Assembly (NCBI RefSeq): GCF_001939735.1
Contig: NZ_MJIL01000053.1
Location: 391-64,390 of the forward strand
Direction of reading: 5' to 3'
Length of the DNA: 64,000 nucleotides
From: Photobacterium proteolyticum
Lineage (GTDB): Bacteria > Pseudomonadota > Gammaproteobacteria > Enterobacterales > Vibrionaceae
Each line of letters starts with the position of its first letter. Positions within the stretch are counted from its first letter, which is position 1. Both the position numbers and the translations under genes were made by a program. The notes under the pieces were generated by a model. The model did no database searches. It saw only the letters and a list, made by a program, of their open reading frames with translations, and had not been told where the DNA came from. Shown one piece after another: positions 46,977-55,848 of the stretch.

Positions 46977-47576
46977 CTACCAAATCATTACCACGCAACC
47001 TGCCGTCAGCGCGCCCATCACACCATTGAATACCCGACGAGCTCTGCTGCTGTGCAGCCAACGTCCAATCATAGACCCAAAGCCAGCCCAAACTGAGACA
47101 CTCGGAAAACAGACCAGAAAAAATACCCCTGCAACAAGTGTCGCTGATTGCCAATAGAGCTCTCCGGCTACCGTAAAGGTGCTGATCGCCGTCACAGACA
47201 TCATCCAGGCTTTCGGATTGACGTACTGGAACATCGCCGCCGCCCAGAATGTCATTGGCCGACTGTCTGGCTGTTCCGTTCGGACCGCGGATCCTGCGGT
47301 AGCAATCTTCCAAGCCAGATACAGCAGGTACGCACTGCCGCACCAACGCAGTAGTTCATGCAATAGCGGAAAGCGGGTAAACACCACCCCGAGTCCTGCC
47401 GCTACCAGAGCAATCATCGATACCAGCCCCAGCCCTATCCCCATCATATGCGGCAAAGTCCGCCAATAACCAAAGTTAGCCCCGGAGGCGGTGACCATTA
47501 AATTATTCGGTCCAGGCGTTCCGGTCATCGTCGCCGCAAAAGCTGCCAAAGAAAGAATAAATTGCCATTCCCACAC
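46977..47576 (-). CDS. LysE family amino-acid exporter
   Basis: A 199-residue inner-membrane protein with about six helices and the family motif GTPGPNNLMV near the N-terminus (19-28), plus NPKAWMMSV in the middle. It is predicted to export an amino acid or a small amphiphile; the substrate is unknown. It is divergent from a MocR-type regulator, a common pairing in which the regulator controls the exporter. By eye a typical RhtB/LysE protein with no truncation. Confidence 0.88.
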   Translation of the reverse strand: MWEWQFILSLAAFAATMTGTPGPNNLMVTASGANFGYWRTLPHMMGIGLGLVSMIALVAAGLGVVFTRFPLLHELLRWCGSAYLLYLAWKIATAGSAVRTEQPDSRPMTFWAAAMFQYVNPKAWMMSVTAISTFTVAGELYWQSATLVAGVFFLVCFPSVSVWAGFGSMIGRWLHSSRARRVFNGVMGALTAGCVVMIW

Positions 47577-47597
47577 TGTCAGAAATCCTCCCCAACA

Positions 47598-47615
47598 AAT
47601 TGTACCGATACAATT
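47598..47615. promoter_or_regulatory. palindromic operator candidate for the MocR/LysE pair
   Basis: AATTGTACCGATACAATT has perfect 7-bp arms around CCGA. It lies 22 bp before the LysE-type start and about 88 bp before the regulator start. The location and symmetry suit a binding site for the adjacent MocR protein. Confidence 0.5.
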
Positions 47616-47702
47616 AGAGGTTTAAGTTGCAATAACTGACTCAAACGCTCAAAATGAACCCTAACAGCGGGATTAAATGAGATCAAAAGGTTTATTGTCA
47701 CC

Positions 47703-49103
47703 ATGACAATCATGAATATTGTACTGACACCCTCGACGGAGGATCACAAGGCCGAGCCCCTCTACCGCCAGATTGCCGATGCCATCGAGCACCAAATCGC
47801 ATCAGGAGAGCTACCGGGGGGGCACAAACTACCGACCCACCGCGCCCTCGCCGATCAACTTAAGGTTACCGTAGGCACCGTCACCCGTGCCTATGCCGAG
47901 GCAGAACGACGAGAGCTGGTAGAGGCGCGGGTAGGAGCCGGTACATTTGTCTGCCAACAGGATGCACCGAGCTGGATCTATAGCTACTCCGCCCAGGAAG
48001 AAGAGGCCTGCAACCTCGGCCACAATATTCCCCCGTGTATTGACCGTGCCGGGATGCTGAAGCAAGCCATGGAAAATCTGTCCCGCCATCCCGAACAACT
48101 CAACCAGATGATGCTGTATCATGATCCGCAGGGGCTGGACGCCCATCGCAACGTCGTTGCCCGCTGGCTGCAAGCCAAAAGCCTGAATATCGACCCCGAG
48201 CGTATGCACTTCACCTCGGGGGGCCAGCATGCCGCCCAGCTGATCCTGTCGGCATTCTGCCGCCAGGGAGACACCGTGCTGGTCGAACAGGTCACCTATC
48301 CCGGTTTTCTGAGCCTCGCCAGGCAGCAGCAAGTCAACGTCAAGCCTGTTGCCCTTGATCACGAGGGGATCATTCCTGCCAGTCTCGAAGCGGCCTGCCG
48401 CCAGCATCAGCCGAGAATGCTCTATTGCACACCGACGCTGCAAAACCCGACAACCGCCACCATGAGCGAACAACGCCGCCGTGACATCCTCGCTATCTGC
48501 CGCCAGTACCAGCTGTTGTTGGTTGAAGACGATGTCAACGGTCTGCTGCCGCAGCAGCGCCCGGCCCCGATGGTTAACCTTGATCCGGAACAGGTCATCC
48601 ATATCGGCGGGCTGTCAAAATGCCTCGCTCCGGGGCTGCGTTTGGGATATATCCAGGTGCCGCTCAACCTGCAACAGCGGCTCAACACCGCACTACACAA
48701 CCACAGCCTGATGATCAGCCCCCTGCTCACCGGGCTGGCCTGCGAACTCATCCACAAAGGGGATGCCGACCGGGTGCTGCAGGATATCCACCACGATATC
48801 AACCAGCGCCAGCAGTTGGTGGAGCAGTATCTGGGGGATTTTGCCATTCAGCATACCCAGGACAGTTTTCATGTCTGGCTGACACTGCCTGACTACTGGC
48901 GGCTCAGTGACTTTGTCTCGGCTGCCGAGCAACAGGGCGTGATCATAAAGTCAGCCGAGATGTTTACCCCGCCGGGCGGGACGATTCCGCCTGCTGTCAG
49001 GCTTGCAATCAGCGCCCCCGTCACCCATAGCAAACTGGAACAGGGCTTGCTTATATTGGCAGAGCTGTTAAAAAAAGATCCCATGAATGACTTTCCCCTG
49101 TAA
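47703..49103 (+). CDS. MocR-type transcription regulator (GntR wHTH plus aminotransferase-fold domain)
   Basis: A 466-residue protein. The N-terminal GntR winged helix (about 17-85, EPLYRQIADAIEHQIASGEL) is joined to a PLP-dependent fold type I domain (about 110-466). The PLP Lys is Lys306 in HIGGLSKCLAPGLRLGY, with LVEDDVNG as the Asp region. MocR proteins use PLP or an amino-acid adduct as a signal. It is divergent from the LysE-type exporter, its probable target. Start uncertain between Met1 and Met4; no clear ribosome site is seen. Confidence 0.9.
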   Translation: MTIMNIVLTPSTEDHKAEPLYRQIADAIEHQIASGELPGGHKLPTHRALADQLKVTVGTVTRAYAEAERRELVEARVGAGTFVCQQDAPSWIYSYSAQEEEACNLGHNIPPCIDRAGMLKQAMENLSRHPEQLNQMMLYHDPQGLDAHRNVVARWLQAKSLNIDPERMHFTSGGQHAAQLILSAFCRQGDTVLVEQVTYPGFLSLARQQQVNVKPVALDHEGIIPASLEAACRQHQPRMLYCTPTLQNPTTATMSEQRRRDILAICRQYQLLLVEDDVNGLLPQQRPAPMVNLDPEQVIHIGGLSKCLAPGLRLGYIQVPLNLQQRLNTALHNHSLMISPLLTGLACELIHKGDADRVLQDIHHDINQRQQLVEQYLGDFAIQHTQDSFHVWLTLPDYWRLSDFVSAAEQQGVIIKSAEMFTPPGGTIPPAVRLAISAPVTHSKLEQGLLILAELLKKDPMNDFPL

Positions 49104-49122
49104 CCGGGAAGAGGAGTTGCCG

Positions 49123-50094
49123 ATGATGCCCTTTGAACCCGCTAGCGGGTTACGCAATGCCCACTTACAAACACTGCTGCCACGCTTTATTCGCCGCAAG
49201 CCGCTATTTACTCCGGTAGAGCAGCGGATAGAAACCCCTGACGGCGACTTTCTCGACCTGGCCTGGACAGGCCCGGCAGCACAGCACCCGGCCAGTAAAC
49301 CCATCATGATTTTATTCCATGGCCTGGAAGGGAGTTTTCACAGCCCCTATGCCAACGGGTTGCTGCATGCCGCCGGCCAGCAGGGGTGGCTCGGGGTTAT
49401 GATGCATTTTCGCGGCTGCAGCGGTGAAATCAATCGCCAGGCTCGCGGCTACCACTCCGGTGAAATCACGGATGCAGCATTCTTTATCAGTTGGTTACGC
49501 CAGCAGTTTCCCGACACGCCGCTATTTGCCGTCGGGGTATCGCTTGGCGGCAATATGCTGGTGAACTATCTGGCAGAAACCAATCATGAGTCAGAGCTTG
49601 CGGCTGCACAGGTCATCTCTCCGCCCCTGAACCTGGCTTCCTGCTCGGAGCGGATTCAGCAGGGCTTTTCCCGGGTCTACCAGCAATATCTGCTGGGCTC
49701 GATGAAAAAAAACCTCAGCCGTAAAATTGCTGCCCTGCCGGAAAAGATGCCGATAGCGGCCAGCAAGGTAGGAGAAATTCGGTCACTGTGGCAATTTGAC
49801 GAGCAGGTGACCGCACCGCTGCACGGCTTCAAAGACGCCGCCGATTACTACCAGCGCTGTAGCGGCATCAATAAGCTCCAGCGCATACAGACGCGGCTGC
49901 GGATCATCCATGCCGCCGATGATCCGTTCATGACCTCGGCCGTTATTCCGACCCAGTCACTGCCCGAGAATATCGACTACCATCTTAGTCCATACGGTGG
50001 CCACGTCGGTTTTGTCAGCGGTTCGCTGCGTAATCCGAACTTCTGGCTGGAGAAAACCGTTCCCGAATGGTTTGAGCAAGTAATCAAAGAGTAG
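49123..50094 (+). CDS. yheT: YheT-type alpha/beta hydrolase
   Basis: A 323-residue protein (E. coli YheT 340) of the AB-hydrolase 4 family. It has the oxyanion HGLEGSFHSPYA, the nucleophile elbow GVSLGGNML, the Asp in AADDPFMTSAV and the His in YGGHVGFVSG, so the triad is intact. Physiological substrate unknown; homologues are carboxylesterases. GAGGAG lies 6 nt before the ATG at 49123. An in-frame start at 49087 overlaps the MocR gene and has no ribosome site. Confidence 0.92.
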   Translation: MMPFEPASGLRNAHLQTLLPRFIRRKPLFTPVEQRIETPDGDFLDLAWTGPAAQHPASKPIMILFHGLEGSFHSPYANGLLHAAGQQGWLGVMMHFRGCSGEINRQARGYHSGEITDAAFFISWLRQQFPDTPLFAVGVSLGGNMLVNYLAETNHESELAAAQVISPPLNLASCSERIQQGFSRVYQQYLLGSMKKNLSRKIAALPEKMPIAASKVGEIRSLWQFDEQVTAPLHGFKDAADYYQRCSGINKLQRIQTRLRIIHAADDPFMTSAVIPTQSLPENIDYHLSPYGGHVGFVSGSLRNPNFWLEKTVPEWFEQVIKE

Positions 50095-50159
50095 GTAAGA
50101 GTTGCAAGAAAAAGCAGGAGTACTCTGGCTCTGTTACTAAGATCTGTCAAAGAGCTCGG

Positions 50160-50187
50160 TTGCGGGGCCATATTACCGCTCTACAAT
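50160..50187 (+). promoter_or_regulatory. possible yheU promoter
   Basis: TTGCGG (50160-50165), 16 bp, TACAAT (50182-50187), about 55 bp before the yheU ATG. Confidence 0.4.
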
Positions 50188-50241
50188 TTATGAAATTAAC
50201 AATATAATCAGCTATCCGTCTTACATGCAGATAACACCGCT

Positions 50242-50460
50242 ATGATTATTCCCTGGCAAGAGATCGATCCGGAGACCCTGACAAACCTCATCGAGCACTT
50301 CGTTCTGCGCGAAGGTACCGACTATGGTGAAAGTGAACTGAGCATGGAGCAAAAAGTACAACACGTTCGCCAGCAGCTAGCCTCAGGTGATGCCGTGATA
50401 GTCTTTTCCGAGCTACACGAATCAGTCGACATCAAACTGCGCCGAGATCTGCACTCCTGA
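50242..50460 (+). CDS. yheU: YheU family protein
   Basis: A 72-residue acidic protein (E. coli 72), [20 protein letters not shown], with [20 protein letters not shown] in the middle. Close to E. coli YheU by eye. Function unknown. It lies between yheT and prkB, as in E. coli, but each neighbour is separated by over 100 bp. Confidence 0.94.
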   Translation: MIIPWQEIDPETLTNLIEHFVLREGTDYGESELSMEQKVQHVRQQLASGDAVIVFSELHESVDIKLRRDLHS

Positions 50461-50482
50461 CCCGCACCAACAGCCGTTAACC

Positions 50483-50506
50483 ATACCGGGCCGCGGTATC
50501 ATTTTT
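50483..50506 (+). terminator. yheU terminator
   Basis: ATACCG-GGCCG-CGGTAT followed by CATTTTT, 22 bp after the yheU stop. The stem is six base pairs. Confidence 0.5.
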
Positions 50507-50590
50507 CACCTTGCAGCCCGAGTTATGCTTGACCTTCCCTCTCCAGCCTGTTAATAACTCTTTCCGTTAATGTTAACGACAGGGTTTGTC

Positions 50591-51460
50591 ATGTCTGCAA
50601 AACATCCAATTATTGCAGTAACAGGGTCTTCGGGTGCTGGCACCTCCACCACCTCTGAAGCTTTTCGTAAAATGTTCAATATGATGAGCATTAACGCCGC
50701 CTGGCTAGAAGGGGACAGCTTTCACCGCTTTACTCGTCCGGAAATGGATGTCGAAATTCGCAAGGCCAAAGAACAAGGGCGCCATATCAGCTACTTTGGT
50801 CCCCAGGCCAATGACTTCGCCCAGTTAGAAACCTTTTTCCGCCAATACGGCGATGACGGCAGCGGCCAGTTCCGGCGCTACCTGCACACCTTTGACGAGG
50901 CCGTTCCCTACAACCAGATGCCGGGCTCTTTCACCCCGTGGCAGGATCTGCCAGAAAATACCGATGTCCTGTTCTACGAAGGGCTGCACGGCGGGGTTGT
51001 CGACGGTGAGGTCAATGTCGCCCAGCATGTCGATCTGCTCATCGGCATGGTTCCGATTGTGAACCTGGAGTGGATCCAGAAGATCGTCCGCGATACACGG
51101 GATCGCGGACACTCCCGCGAAGCCGTCATGGAGTCGATCGTTCGCTCAATGGACGACTACCTCAACTACATTACCCCGCAGTTTTCCCGTACGCATATCA
51201 ACTTTCAGCGGGTACCGACTGTTGATACCTCCAACCCGCTTAGTGCCAAGGCGATTCCCAGTCTGGATGAGAGCTTCGTGGTGATCCGTTTTCGCGGGAT
51301 CAAAAATGTCGATTTCCCGTATCTGCTGTCAATGATCCAGGGATCCTTTATGTCGCGCCACAATACCCTGGTGGTACCGGGCGGAAAAATGAGCTTTGCG
51401 ATGGAGCTGATCATGCGGCCGCTGATCCAGCAATTAATCGAAACGGGTAAAATCGGGTAA
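50591..51460 (+). CDS. prkB: phosphoribulokinase family P-loop kinase PrkB
   Basis: A 289-residue protein, the same length as E. coli PrkB, starting MSAKHPIIAVTGSSGAGTST. The P-loop GSSGAGTST has Thr where Lys is usual, which is normal for this family. YEGLHGGVV and VPIVNLEWIQKIVRDTRDRG are conserved. Despite the name there is no Calvin cycle context; its substrate is not established. The ATG at 50591 fits E. coli; 50570 adds seven residues. Confidence 0.93.
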   Translation: MSAKHPIIAVTGSSGAGTSTTSEAFRKMFNMMSINAAWLEGDSFHRFTRPEMDVEIRKAKEQGRHISYFGPQANDFAQLETFFRQYGDDGSGQFRRYLHTFDEAVPYNQMPGSFTPWQDLPENTDVLFYEGLHGGVVDGEVNVAQHVDLLIGMVPIVNLEWIQKIVRDTRDRGHSREAVMESIVRSMDDYLNYITPQFSRTHINFQRVPTVDTSNPLSAKAIPSLDESFVVIRFRGIKNVDFPYLLSMIQGSFMSRHNTLVVPGGKMSFAMELIMRPLIQQLIETGKIG

Positions 51461-51545
51461 TAACAAAGGCCAATAACCAGAGTCGAGTAACGAGGTGCGA
51501 GAGGTGTACTTTCCGCTCTTACTCGATACTCGCCTCTCGTAACGC

Positions 51546-51950
51546 TTATGCCTTCACGACTTCGTAGGAGTGGGTCATTTCTACGCCCTCACCCAGCATC
51601 AGGCAAACCGAGCAATATTTCTGTAGCGAATCAGCAACGACTTTCCCGACCAGAGCCTCGTCCAAATCATAACCTGTAACCACGAAGTGAATGTTGGCCG
51701 AAGTAAAAATACGCGGTGCCTGCTCACGACGCTCGGAAGAAATCTGCGCTTCACAGGCCGTGATTTTCTGCCCGGCAGACTTTAATCCGTCGACCACATC
51801 GACCGAACTACACCCTCCTGCAGCCATGAGTACCATTTCCATCGGACTTGGTGCTTTTTCGCCCCCATTACCGTCCATTACGACGCTGTGACCAGAATTT
51901 GACTGGCCCAGAAAGGTCATCTCTTCGACCCATTTCACGCGTGATTGCAT
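51546..51950 (-). CDS. yhfA: OsmC family protein YhfA
   Basis: A 134-residue protein (E. coli 134), MQSRVKWVEEMTFLGQSNSG. Two cysteines are in the OsmC positions, in AAGGCSSVDVVDGL and KYCSVCLML, with a third two residues before the latter pattern ends. OsmC proteins reduce organic peroxides, but YhfA itself is uncharacterised. GGAG precedes the ATG at 51950; a start at 51986 is less likely. Divergent from crp, as in E. coli, with a CRP-like site between. Confidence 0.92.
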   Translation of the reverse strand: MQSRVKWVEEMTFLGQSNSGHSVVMDGNGGEKAPSPMEMVLMAAGGCSSVDVVDGLKSAGQKITACEAQISSERREQAPRIFTSANIHFVVTGYDLDEALVGKVVADSLQKYCSVCLMLGEGVEMTHSYEVVKA

Positions 51951-51999
51951 TGCTTTCTCCTTACTTAAAATAGGGGTATTTGGCACTAACTCACAACGG

Positions 52000-52015
52000 T
52001 GTGATCATGTGCACA
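52000..52015. promoter_or_regulatory. CRP-like binding site between yhfA and crp
   Basis: TGTGATCATGTGCACA matches the CRP core TGTGA-N6-TCACA with one mismatch. It lies 50 bp before yhfA and 208 bp before crp. In E. coli CRP acts on a divergent promoter in the same gap to control its own gene, so this is a reasonable autoregulatory site. Confidence 0.6.
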
Positions 52016-52107
52016 CTTATGACTACAAAATGCCCTTTTCAGATAGATCAATATCAAGAAATACGCGCCGAAAAAAGATAAACTCTGAACTAATTATTCA
52101 CGTGAGC

Positions 52108-52136
52108 TTGCAGCCCAGCGGTTGACTGCATATCCT
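52108..52136 (+). promoter_or_regulatory. possible crp promoter
   Basis: TTGCAG (52108-52113), 17 bp, TATCCT (52131-52136), about 87 bp before the crp ATG. TTGACT at 52122 is an alternative -35 but lacks a good -10. Confidence 0.4.
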
Positions 52137-52222
52137 AGACGGCGAACAATTCTATTGTTAGGCCCAGCTTCAAGTAATAAGGATATCGTTGTTGGGCAAC
52201 AAACGCAGAGGAAGTTAGTAAT

Positions 52223-52855
52223 ATGGTTCCAGGTAAACCTCAAACAGATCCAACTCTAGAGTGGTTTCTTTCCCATTGCCACATTCATAAGTACCCATCA
52301 AAGAGCACTTTGATTCATGCGGGCGAGAAAGCAGAAACGCTCTACTACATCGTCAAAGGTTCTGTTGCCGTATTGATCAAGGATGAAGAAGGCAAGGAAA
52401 TGATCCTGTCTTACCTAAACCAGGGTGACTTCATCGGTGAACTAGGCCTGTTCGAAGAAGGTCAGGAACGTACAGCTTGGGTTCGTGCGAAGACACCTTG
52501 TGAAGTCGCCGAGATTTCTTTCAAGAAATTCCGCCAGCTAATTCAGGTAAACCCAGATATTCTGATGCGCCTATCTGCTCAGATGGCAAGCCGCCTGCAG
52601 GTGACCAGCCAGAAAGTAGGTGATCTTGCATTCTTGGATGTTACAGGTCGTATCGCCCAGACACTGCTGAACCTTGCGAAGCAGCCTGATGCGATGACTC
52701 ACCCAGACGGTATGCAGATCAAGATCACGCGTCAGGAAATCGGCCAGATTGTCGGTTGTTCACGTGAAACTGTCGGTCGTATTCTGAAGATGCTGGAAGA
52801 GCAGAACCTTATTTCTGCACACGGTAAAACGATTGTAGTATACGGTACTCGCTAA
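52223..52855 (+). CDS. crp: cAMP receptor protein
   Basis: A 210-residue global regulator, the same length as E. coli CRP and by eye only a handful of residues different. The cAMP domain contains [19 protein letters not shown] (the Arg and Glu that hold cAMP) and Thr and Ser of the dimer helix; the helix-turn-helix is [20 protein letters not shown]. It has its own terminator. In Vibrionaceae CRP governs carbon use, motility and biofilm genes. Confidence 0.98.
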   Translation: MVPGKPQTDPTLEWFLSHCHIHKYPSKSTLIHAGEKAETLYYIVKGSVAVLIKDEEGKEMILSYLNQGDFIGELGLFEEGQERTAWVRAKTPCEVAEISFKKFRQLIQVNPDILMRLSAQMASRLQVTSQKVGDLAFLDVTGRIAQTLLNLAKQPDAMTHPDGMQIKITRQEIGQIVGCSRETVGRILKMLEEQNLISAHGKTIVVYGTR

Positions 52856-52885
52856 ACCCGGTACCCGGAAAGCAAAACGATAAAA

Positions 52886-52902
52886 AGCCGCATCATGCGG
52901 CT
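52886..52902 (+). terminator. crp terminator
   Basis: AGCCGCA-TCA-TGCGGCT followed by T6, 30 bp after the crp stop. Confidence 0.93.
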
Positions 52903-53096
52903 TTTTTTGTGTCTGGTGCATGCCCACCAAGCATAAATGTAATAGCTTCAGACATAATTTGCTACGGCGCTCACTCTTGTTACTCTTGCGATCCTCACTA
53001 CCAGTGCTACATTGTGCATATATGCATTGTGAACACTCTGGCCCGGTAACGGAATTGGTGCCAGAGAGCGATCGAAAAAATACGGAACGCAATTAT

Positions 53097-53291
53097 ATGG
53101 ATATTGAACGCTTTGCACCGAATGCCGGCAACACCCACCCTGCCGTGATCCAGACACTGCCAACGACGGTCGAGCTGACAGGCTTCAGTGGCCCACGCCA
53201 CTATCTGGAACAGCAGACAACGTTTGACTCCACCAGCCGCCATCAGGGCAATGAGACCCCATGGGTACCACCGCTGGACAGCCAGCACTAA
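53097..53291 (+). CDS. doubtful small ORF, hypothetical
   Basis: A possible 64-residue protein, MDIERFAPNAGNTHPAVIQT, polar and Pro/Thr-rich, with no membrane segment or known motif. Codon use looks coding-like, but no ribosome site is visible before the ATG. The open frame extends in-frame to 52920 with less plausible sequence. Its stop codon is formed at the edge of the repeat at 53291, so the 3' end may have been replaced by that insertion. It could be a remnant rather than a gene. I do not recognise it. Confidence 0.35.
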   Translation: MDIERFAPNAGNTHPAVIQTLPTTVELTGFSGPRHYLEQQTTFDSTSRHQGNETPWVPPLDSQH

Positions 53292-53453
53292 TACCAATCT
53301 ACATAAGTATTTGATCATTCTTGCTGGTTAAAATCACTTTTAACTGCGTTATGAATTTTGTAATTAGAGTAACTAGTTAGCTGCAATTCATGCCTTGTTC
53401 TAAGTGATTTTTCCTGCGCAGCTATCTGAACAACTACTTATCCAGATTGGTAT
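53291..53453. repeat. MITE-like element with 19-bp terminal inverted repeats
   Basis: ATACCAATCTACATAAGTA (53291-53309) and TACTTATCCAGATTGGTAT (53435-53453) are inverted repeats with two mismatches, about 163 bp in total. Inner arms also pair (AAAATCACTT near 53331 with AAGTGATTTT near 53402). No ORF is inside. It shares the CTAATACCAA start with the palindrome at 39593. I recall such TACCAATCT repeats as common in Vibrionaceae genomes, but cannot check. Confidence 0.7.
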
Positions 53454-53475
53454 AACATATTGGGTAAGATATAAA

Positions 53476-53508
53476 AAATCCACGGCTACCTATGGCAGCC
53501 GTGGATTT
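53476..53508 (-). terminator. terminator of the ast operon
   Basis: A 12-bp perfect stem AAATCCACGGCT / AGCCGTGGATTT with a 9-nt loop, followed on the minus strand by TTTTTTAT. It lies 24 bp after the stop of the DUF1338 gene. Confidence 0.9.
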
Positions 53509-53531
53509 AGTGCTTAGCTTAATTACTGTAA

Positions 53532-54326
53532 TTACTGATTGGTACTTTCGAATATCTTGTCGGCCGATGCCTCGACAAACCCCCGGTACAATTCACCATC
53601 AGCGGTTGGATAGCGCTTGGCAAATTCATAGAAGCCACCCGGCACCTCGCGTACGCCATCGGTAAAGTTGACAGGAACCCGATCGGCCATTGTTGAAGAC
53701 TGCTCCAACATTACCTCCGGACTGCCCTTCACTTCCCCACCGGACTCGTTAATCACAAAACCGTTGTGACGTAGCAGGTGGTTCACCTCCTGTATCTCGG
53801 TGAACTGCTCCAGCTGATTGATGCTGACAGTAAAGTGGTTGGCACCGAAACCATGCGCCGCCAACCAACCGGCATATTCGCTTTCTGCCGACAGCAGCTC
53901 ATAGGTCGCATAGTCCAGCTCCCATAACCGCCCGCCGTAAAGAAACGCCGGATCATGCATGGCTTCTTCCGGTACCTGGTTAACCAGGTCGCGTACCGTC
54001 TGCTGCAGCAACGACGAGAACTGCCCTACCATCAGCTCACTGATAAAAACTTTAGGCGCCAGCGGGTTCGGGTGCTCGAAGTGCTCGGCATAGAGCTTCT
54101 TTGCCTCGAAATGGTACTTGCCGCACGGTTTATAGCCGATGGCAATAAACGGCGCAGCCAGGCGGTCAAGCCCGACTTGCGGAAGGTTAAACGTCCGCAG
54201 CGCAATATGATCATTGAGCAGGGGCTCACCTTCCTCTAACAGATCATGAACCTGACCTGCCGACGGACATAGACGCTGGGTATAATCTTGCCACAGCGCA
54301 TTAAACAGTTGTTCAACCCTTTCCAT
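53532..54326 (-). CDS. DUF1338 (VOC-fold metal enzyme, 2-oxoadipate dioxygenase/decarboxylase-like)
   Basis: A 264-residue protein, the short form of the DUF1338 family; long relatives include E. coli YdcJ and P. putida HglS, which converts 2-oxoadipate to 2-hydroxyglutarate with iron. Likely metal ligands are His40 in NDHIALRTF, the His in ANHFTVSIN and the Glu in GFYEFAKRYP. Cytoplasmic. It is the last gene of the argD-astA-astD unit, so a role with a 2-oxo acid or an amino-acid breakdown product is likely, but the substrate in this operon is not known. Confidence 0.82.
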   Translation of the reverse strand: MERVEQLFNALWQDYTQRLCPSAGQVHDLLEEGEPLLNDHIALRTFNLPQVGLDRLAAPFIAIGYKPCGKYHFEAKKLYAEHFEHPNPLAPKVFISELMVGQFSSLLQQTVRDLVNQVPEEAMHDPAFLYGGRLWELDYATYELLSAESEYAGWLAAHGFGANHFTVSINQLEQFTEIQEVNHLLRHNGFVINESGGEVKGSPEVMLEQSSTMADRVPVNFTDGVREVPGGFYEFAKRYPTADGELYRGFVEASADKIFESTNQ

Positions 54327-54372
54327 GATGATGTTATCCCCTTACTTGTCGGTTAATTCCGCTCTCTCGCGC

Positions 54373-55830
54373 TTACAGCTTGATACCCGGTGACAGCTGA
54401 GCCGGTAACTCGGTCTGCTCACCTTCCATCGACGCCATCGGATACGCACAGTAATCCGCGGCGTAATATGCACTCGGTCGAAGATTACCGGATGCGCCCG
54501 GTCCGCCAAACGGCGCATCACCGCTGGCACCGGTCAGCTGCCGGTTGCGATTTACAATCCCGGCACGAATGTGGTCAATGAAGTATTGCCACTCTTCATC
54601 ATTGGTAGAAACCAACCCGGCCGACAAACCGTAGCGGGTATCATTGGCCAGCGTTACCGCCTGCTCCAAGTCTTGATAACGGACAACCTGCAATAGCGGA
54701 CCGAAGTACTCTTCATCCGGAAGCTCTGCCACCTTGCTCACCTCGATGATCGCCGGCGTCACTATTGCTCCCTGACCGCGCTTGGCTTCCAACAGGACTT
54801 CGCCCCCAAGACTCACAAGGTTGGCCTGTGCACGGACGATACCGTCAGCGGCCGCCTCAGAGATTTGTGGCCCCATAAATGGCTGCGGCTCGGCAAACGG
54901 GCCGTCGATAACAAGCTGCGATGTAGCCTCGACCAGACGCTTCAGCAGCGCATCCCCCTTCTCGCCCTGTGGCAGATACAAGCGACGGGCACAGGTACAA
55001 CGCTGTCCGGCACTGATAAAGGCTGACTGAATAATAGTGTAGACAGTCGCTTCCAGCTCGCCATAGTCCTCAGAGATCACCATCGGGTTATTGCCGCCCA
55101 TCTCAAGCGCCAGCATTTTGCCCGGTTGACCGGCAAACTGACGATGGAGAATATGACCAGTGTTGGCACTGCCGGTAAACAACAAGCCATCGATACCGGC
55201 AGAACCCGCCAGAGCCTCACCCGTGGCACGGGCCCCCTGCACCAGGTTAATCACCCCGTCTGGCAAGCCAGCCTGCTGCCACAGCCTCATGGTCTCTTCG
55301 GCAATTTTCGGCGTCAGTTCTGACGGTTTGAATACAACGGTATTACCGGCCAGCAGCGCAGGCACTATGTGGCCGTTAGGCAAGTGGCCCGGGAAGTTAT
55401 AAGGACCGAATACCGCCATGACACCCAGCGGACGGTGACGCAGGATTGCCTGGCTTCCGGCCACTTCTTTCTGTTTGTGGCCGGTACGCTCATCATAAGC
55501 ACGTAACGAGATGGCTATCTTGCCGACCATCGCCCCGGCTTCCGTTCGGGTCTCCCACAACGGCTTGCCGGTTTCCTCGGCAATGGTACGCGCAATATGT
55601 TCGCTGTTTTCTTTGACCAGCTCGGCAAAACGCTCAACGATGGCCTGGCGCTCACTAAAGGCCGTTTTGCGCCAGCTCAGGAGGGCCTGACGGGCACTGG
55701 CAACAGCTAGCTCGACCTGCTCGGCAGTCGCGCCTTTCCCCTGCCAGATCACCTCACCGCTGAACGGGTTCAGTGACTGCATCGCTTCGCCATTACCTTC
55801 CTGCCAGTTTCCTGCTATCCATTGTGTCAT
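54373..55830 (-). CDS. astD: N-succinylglutamate 5-semialdehyde dehydrogenase
   Basis: A 485-residue aldehyde dehydrogenase (E. coli AstD 492). NAD-site segments are [15 protein letters not shown] and FTGSANTG; the catalytic Glu is in [10 protein letters not shown] and the catalytic Cys in [12 protein letters not shown]. It oxidises succinylglutamate semialdehyde in the arginine succinyltransferase (AST) route. The FPGHLPNG motif is characteristic of AstD. It lies between astA and the DUF1338 gene in one message. Confidence 0.94.
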   Translation of the reverse strand: MTQWIAGNWQEGNGEAMQSLNPFSGEVIWQGKGATAEQVELAVASARQALLSWRKTAFSERQAIVERFAELVKENSEHIARTIAEETGKPLWETRTEAGAMVGKIAISLRAYDERTGHKQKEVAGSQAILRHRPLGVMAVFGPYNFPGHLPNGHIVPALLAGNTVVFKPSELTPKIAEETMRLWQQAGLPDGVINLVQGARATGEALAGSAGIDGLLFTGSANTGHILHRQFAGQPGKMLALEMGGNNPMVISEDYGELEATVYTIIQSAFISAGQRCTCARRLYLPQGEKGDALLKRLVEATSQLVIDGPFAEPQPFMGPQISEAAADGIVRAQANLVSLGGEVLLEAKRGQGAIVTPAIIEVSKVAELPDEEYFGPLLQVVRYQDLEQAVTLANDTRYGLSAGLVSTNDEEWQYFIDHIRAGIVNRNRQLTGASGDAPFGGPGASGNLRPSAYYAADYCAYPMASMEGEQTELPAQLSPGIKL

Positions 55831-55848
55831 GATGTTCTCCCGTCCTTT

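Noticed and set aside
47829..48602. 257-codon minus-strand ORF in the MocR gene
   Set aside because: Antisense shadow of a protein with clear wHTH and PLP domains.
50612..50650. Walker A of PrkB lacking lysine as a defect
   Set aside because: GSSGAGTST with Thr is normal for the PrkB/phosphoribulokinase family, as in E. coli.
51461..51545. Low-complexity cgagt/gcgag sequence between prkB and yhfA as a terminator
   Set aside because: The complementary pieces are not nested, so they do not form a simple hairpin with a T-run.
53007..53318. 103-codon minus-strand ORF between crp and the ast terminator
   Set aside because: It runs across the left arm of the repeat, has no ribosome site or family features, and overlaps the better but still doubtful plus-strand ORF.
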